Below, one piece after another: positions 13,076 to 16,617 of a DNA stretch of 16,617 bases; the stretch's first letter is position 1; every line of letters starts with the position of its first letter. Source of the DNA: Methanocorpusculum sp. (GTDB lineage Archaea; Halobacteriota; Methanomicrobia; Methanomicrobiales; Methanocorpusculaceae). The notes beneath the pieces were generated by a model. That model saw nothing but the letters and a program-made list of their open reading frames with translations, was not told where the DNA came from and ran no database searches. The stretch spans positions 1 through 16,617 of the forward strand of contig JAUNXW010000017.1 in assembly GCA_030539595.1 (NCBI GenBank), in the 5' to 3' direction. The translations under genes were made by a program, and so were the position numbers.

Positions 13076-14749
13076 ATGTCCCGCATATACAGAAACGATT
13101 CAATTACGACTTTGGAATACACCGAAGAAACAAAGCGGTCGCTTTACTCAATGTTTACCTACAGCGTTTCACATGCGGGTGAATCGGCAAATGCTGTTCA
13201 GTATTTCGGAAATCATATTTCATACGGAGAACTGAAACGCCTAATTGATGAATGTGCGGCAGGATTAATAAGAATAGGAGTAAAGAAAGGTGACTATGTC
13301 ACAATTTTTCTGCCCAATATCCCTCAGTGTGTTATCGCTGTTTACGCGGTAAACAGAATCGGGGCAATCTGCAATCTCGTTCATCCGCTGTCAACCAAAA
13401 ATGAAATTGAATATGCCGTAGGTCTCACAAACAGCCGTTTTATCCTGACGTTTGAACTCAACGAAGGAATCTGTTCAAGGCTCAAAGCCAGAATCATCAG
13501 ATGCAGAACACCGGAATATTTCCCGAAAAATCCGAAAGGATTCATGATGAAAACAGTATACAATCACTCTGTCCGCAAATCAAAACGCGCAGACTATACA
13601 ATAGAGTGGTCGGAAGTTATGAAGAGGGGACGAGGGTATCTCAAAAACAATAATCTGCCTGAAGATACGGTTAAAGCAGACGACATTGCCGCAATAATGT
13701 ACACCGGAGGAACAACAGGACCTTCGAAAGGAGCAATGATGTCAAATTCCGCTGTGAATTATGTCACAATACAGCTTCTGATGCCGAAGATAAACGGGAC
13801 GCCCCACATAGGAGACGCGTTCCTCTCCGTTCTTCCGGTTTTTCACGCGTTCGGGCTTGCAGTAGTTATTCACGCACCGCTTTCGTCGGGTATGCGGGCA
13901 ATCCTTTCACCGAGATTTAATGTGAAAGAGTGCAGCGGTCTGATTCTAAAAGAAAAAATAGCAGTTATCGCAGGCGTTCCTGCCATGTACGAGCGTATGT
14001 ATCCTCTGCTGAAAGGCAAAGACCTGTCTTTTGTCAGATACATTGTCTCAGGCGGAGACAAAGTCTCATCCGATTTGGTTGAGAGATACAACAAAATTTT
14101 AGACGGACACACACAGTTTCTTCCGGGCTACGGTCTGACGGAAGCCTGCGGTGCGTGTATGCTTACCGAAGAGGGTTACAAAGAATTTGAAGAAGGCTGT
14201 GTCGGTGTTCCGCTTGAAGGAACGCAAGTCTGCATAGTGTCTCCGGGAACAACAGAAGTTCTTAACGAGACCGAAGAAGGAGAACTCTGTATAATAGGGC
14301 CTTCACTTATGAGAGGGTATTTCAAAGACGAAAAAGCATCAGCAGATGTTCTCAGAAAACACGATGACGGAAAAATCTGGCTTCACACGGGAGACATAGT
14401 AAGATTTGGAAAAGGACGAAACATAATTTTCCGCTCAAGATACAAGCGCCTCGTAAAAGTGAACGGGTTCAATGTTTACCCGACGCTCATAGAAAACACA
14501 ATAGAGAAATGCCCGCTCGTAAAAGAAGTTTGTGCGGTGGGCGTTCCTTGGAAAACAGATACAAGAATCAAACTTTATGTGACACTTAACGAAGACTCTG
14601 ACAGAACCGCAAAGTCAGAAAAAATAATGGAGTTTGCCAAGTCAAATCTGAATCACTGGAGCTGTCCGTTTGAAGTTGAGGTTCTCAATGAAATGCCTTT
14701 GACGAAAATGAATAAAACAGACTACAGGGTTTTGGAAAAAAGAGGTTAG
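13076..14749 (+). CDS. AMP-forming acyl-CoA synthetase-like enzyme (ANL superfamily), paralogue A
   Basis: A 557-residue adenylate-forming enzyme that would activate a carboxylic acid with ATP and transfer it to CoA. Motifs in order: phosphate loop YTGGTTGPSKG (209-219), HAFG (257-260), YGLTE (352-356), TGD (438-440), hinge region SRYKRLVKVNG (454-464) and the C-terminal lysine motif PLTKMNK (541-547, K547), where the usual GK is NK. All catalytic positions are filled. The frame is open to 12977, but ATG at 13076 gives the same beginning as the paralogue. The gene faces a close paralogue tail to tail, 34 bases apart. Substrate is unknown; fatty, aromatic or branched acids are candidates. Confidence 0.88.
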   Translation: MSRIYRNDSITTLEYTEETKRSLYSMFTYSVSHAGESANAVQYFGNHISYGELKRLIDECAAGLIRIGVKKGDYVTIFLPNIPQCVIAVYAVNRIGAICNLVHPLSTKNEIEYAVGLTNSRFILTFELNEGICSRLKARIIRCRTPEYFPKNPKGFMMKTVYNHSVRKSKRADYTIEWSEVMKRGRGYLKNNNLPEDTVKADDIAAIMYTGGTTGPSKGAMMSNSAVNYVTIQLLMPKINGTPHIGDAFLSVLPVFHAFGLAVVIHAPLSSGMRAILSPRFNVKECSGLILKEKIAVIAGVPAMYERMYPLLKGKDLSFVRYIVSGGDKVSSDLVERYNKILDGHTQFLPGYGLTEACGACMLTEEGYKEFEEGCVGVPLEGTQVCIVSPGTTEVLNETEEGELCIIGPSLMRGYFKDEKASADVLRKHDDGKIWLHTGDIVRFGKGRNIIFRSRYKRLVKVNGFNVYPTLIENTIEKCPLVKEVCAVGVPWKTDTRIKLYVTLNEDSDRTAKSEKIMEFAKSNLNHWSCPFEVEVLNEMPLTKMNKTDYRVLEKRG

Positions 14750-14783
14750 GTTTTTATTATAATATAAATTCAGCCATAAAAAA
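14750..14783. terminator. Bidirectional AT-rich end between convergent paralogues
   Basis: The 34-base gap carries a T5 tract for the plus-strand gene (14751-14756 region) and an A6 run (14777-14782 region) that is a T6 tract for the minus-strand gene. This fits oligo-T-dependent archaeal termination in both directions. Confidence 0.45.
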
Positions 14784-16472
14784 TTATCCGCGTTTTTCTA
14801 AAACGCGATAATCTGTTTTATTCATTTTTGTAACCGGCATCTTATCAATAATACTGACTGCCTTAGGCGTGCTCCAGTGATTTAAATGAGCCTTCGCATA
14901 ATTCATAATCTCGTCAGCGGACTTTTCCTTATCCGCTCCTTCGGCAAGAGTCACATAAAGTTTAATGCGCCTGTCATCTTTCCACGGAACAGCAACCGCA
15001 CAAACCTCATTCACATAATCACAATGCGACATTGTATTTTCTATCTGCGTCGGATAGACATTGATACCGTTGATTTTAACCATGCGCTTGTATCTTGACT
15101 CAAACACAACCGTATCCTCGTCTCTGACGGTCACAACATCTCCTGTGTGAAGCCAGACATTGCCGTCATCGTGTTTGCGCATAACATCACGCGTTGCCGT
15201 TTCGTTCTTGTAGTACCCCGTCATAACGCCCGGGTTTAAAATACAAAGTTCTCCCTCCTCACCATCCGGAACAACATCTGTAGTTCCCGGGCTAACAAGA
15301 CACATTTTTGTTCCCTTAAGCGGTGAGCCTATGCATCCTTCATAGAACGTCTTAATGTCATCCTTAGTAATTAGACAGCATCCAGCCACCTCCGTAAGAC
15401 CGTATCCTGACTTAAGAACTGTCCCTCCCTTATCGCTTCCGAATAATTTATTGTATCTCTCTCGAAGGTCCGGGGTTGCAACATCTCCTCCGGCTGCCGC
15501 ATACATAACAAAAGATAAATCCTTATCTTTCAGGTAAGGGTAAAGCCTCTCAAACATAACGGGGACGCCGCAGAAATAATTCGCCTGCTCTTTAAGAACA
15601 AGTTTGGCACACTGCTTCGGATTAAATCTCGGCAGAAGAAGAAGTCTCATACCGCTTGCCAGAGGCAGATGAATAACCACGACGAATCCAAAAGCGTGGA
15701 ACGCCGGAAGAGCGGAAAGCATGGCAACTCCAACATGCGCAATTCCGCTGACAAATTGAGATATAAGTCCTATTGCCGAATAATTTATTGCATAGTTTGA
15801 AAGTTCAACACCTTTTGAGTCTCCGGTTGTTCCGCCGGTATACATAATCATAGCAGCGTCTTCGCCTTTTACCGTGTCTTCGGGAAGTTTACCCCCGTTT
15901 TCAAGAAACAGTCTGCCGTTTGAGATTATGTCGCTCCACTCAACAATATTGTCAAGGCGTCTGCATTTCCTGACCGAATAGTTATACACAGTCTTCATAA
16001 CCGCGCCTTTTGGGCTGTGCGGGAAATATGCTGGTGTCTTACAGCGAATAACCGTAACATCCAGACCGTTACATACCGCTTCGTTTGCTTCAAACGTAAG
16101 CACATAGCGGCTTTCTGTGAGTTTTACGGCATACTCAAGTTCAGCTTTTGTCGACAGCGGATGAACCATATTGCAGACTGCACCAATTCTGTTAAGCGCA
16201 TATATTGCCACAACGCACTGAGGAATATTCGGAAGGAAAATGGTGACGAAGTCACCTTTTTTAATTCCGAGTTTGACCATACCCGCAGCGCATCGGTGGA
16301 CTTCATCGAGCAGTTCGCCGTATGTCATTATACTGCCGAAAAATAGAACCGCATCCGCTTCTCTTGTTGCATATGATGCTCCGAAAGCAAGCATAGAATA
16401 CAAAGACCTGCGGTTCTCGTCAGAGTAGTTCAGCACTTCTTTGGAGTTGTTTACGTAGTGCTTATGAGACAT
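14784..16472 (-). CDS. AMP-forming acyl-CoA synthetase-like enzyme (ANL superfamily), paralogue B
   Basis: A 562-residue enzyme of the same subfamily as its neighbour; by eye well over half the residues agree along the full length, including the shared C-terminus KTDYRVLEKRG. Motifs: YTGGTTGDSKG (211-221), YGLTE (357-361), TGD (443-445), SRYKRMVKING (459-469) and PVTKMNK ending at K552. I chose ATG at 16472 because GTGAT lies just before it and the paralogue starts the same way; GTG at 16481 would add three residues. Differences near the acyl pocket, for example ALPAFHAFGFVV against VLPVFHAFGLAV, leave room for a different substrate. No thioester-pathway partner gene is seen nearby. Confidence 0.88.
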   Translation of the reverse strand: MSHKHYVNNSKEVLNYSDENRRSLYSMLAFGASYATREADAVLFFGSIMTYGELLDEVHRCAAGMVKLGIKKGDFVTIFLPNIPQCVVAIYALNRIGAVCNMVHPLSTKAELEYAVKLTESRYVLTFEANEAVCNGLDVTVIRCKTPAYFPHSPKGAVMKTVYNYSVRKCRRLDNIVEWSDIISNGRLFLENGGKLPEDTVKGEDAAMIMYTGGTTGDSKGVELSNYAINYSAIGLISQFVSGIAHVGVAMLSALPAFHAFGFVVVIHLPLASGMRLLLLPRFNPKQCAKLVLKEQANYFCGVPVMFERLYPYLKDKDLSFVMYAAAGGDVATPDLRERYNKLFGSDKGGTVLKSGYGLTEVAGCCLITKDDIKTFYEGCIGSPLKGTKMCLVSPGTTDVVPDGEEGELCILNPGVMTGYYKNETATRDVMRKHDDGNVWLHTGDVVTVRDEDTVVFESRYKRMVKINGINVYPTQIENTMSHCDYVNEVCAVAVPWKDDRRIKLYVTLAEGADKEKSADEIMNYAKAHLNHWSTPKAVSIIDKMPVTKMNKTDYRVLEKRG

Positions 16473-16499
16473 ACTTATCACATAGATAGTTTCGGTGTC

Positions 16500-16513
16500 T
16501 GTTTTAAAAATAG
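16500..16513 (-). promoter_or_regulatory. TATA-like box for paralogue B
   Basis: On the minus strand CTATTTTTAAAACA stands about 28-40 bases before the ATG at 16472, predicting a leader of about 10-15 bases that contains the GTGAT ribosome site. The remaining bases to the window end, 16514-16617, show no gene. Confidence 0.4.
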
Positions 16514-16617
16514 TTGTGGTCGATTCTATCTCTGAATAATTTCGGTATTTGTCGAATTGGCATGTACTGCATCGAAAAGATTTAGTTCATCTTGAATCTC
16601 TGTTGATGCTGGGTATG

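Overview
The window looks like chromosomal DNA of a methanogenic (or other F420-using) euryarchaeon. The evidence is a hypusine-type aIF5A, an archaeal Sec11-like signal peptidase, a CofH-family radical SAM protein (coenzyme F420 chromophore synthesis), an inositol-phosphatase-like gene overlapping an NAD kinase gene, an archaeal DUF134 regulator, and AT-rich TATA-like boxes with short or absent leaders. Where Shine-Dalgarno-like sequence exists it matches GGAG or GTGAT. A Methanomicrobiales-type host is my guess, and nothing here proves the genus.

Layout. 1-626: the 3' part of an MNT nucleotidyltransferase antitoxin gene and its overlapping HEPN (HepT) toxin gene. 631-2231 (minus): an IMPase-like phosphatase and NAD kinase joined by an ATGA overlap. 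2232-2783: a 552-base gene-free stretch with a nested repeat, in which a near-perfect ~266-base palindrome sits inside a copy of an intergenic element that recurs later. 2784-4468 (plus): aIF5A, agmatinase-family ureohydrolase and a GNAT acetyltransferase, tightly packed and probably about polyamines and hypusine. 4526-5338 (plus): an APH/choline-kinase-fold phosphotransferase. 5356-8151 (minus): an operon of an acetoacetate-decarboxylase-like protein, a short-chain dehydrogenase and an internally duplicated membrane protein. 8280-9991 (minus): signal peptidase and CofH-like protein, overlapping by 4 bases. 10239-10910 (minus): a degenerate cis-prenyltransferase homologue lying between two direct copies of the intergenic element. 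11107-12042: a NifX/NifB-type protein with a His/Cys-rich tail, divergent from a Cys-rich DUF134 regulator. 12196-12792 (minus): HisH. 13076-16472: two paralogous AMP-forming acyl-CoA-synthetase-like genes arranged tail to tail.

The most interesting material is (i) the dispersed intergenic element family, with two clear direct copies, one inverted copy whose hairpin loop has been replaced by a giant palindrome, and a possible half copy; (ii) the cis-prenyltransferase homologue that has lost both catalytic motifs, like the Nus1/NgBR-type partner subunits of heteromeric enzymes; and (iii) the ADC-like/SDR/membrane-protein operon, whose ADC-like member keeps the Schiff-base lysine but not its neighbouring lysine. 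All assignments come from reading motifs by eye; no database search was run.
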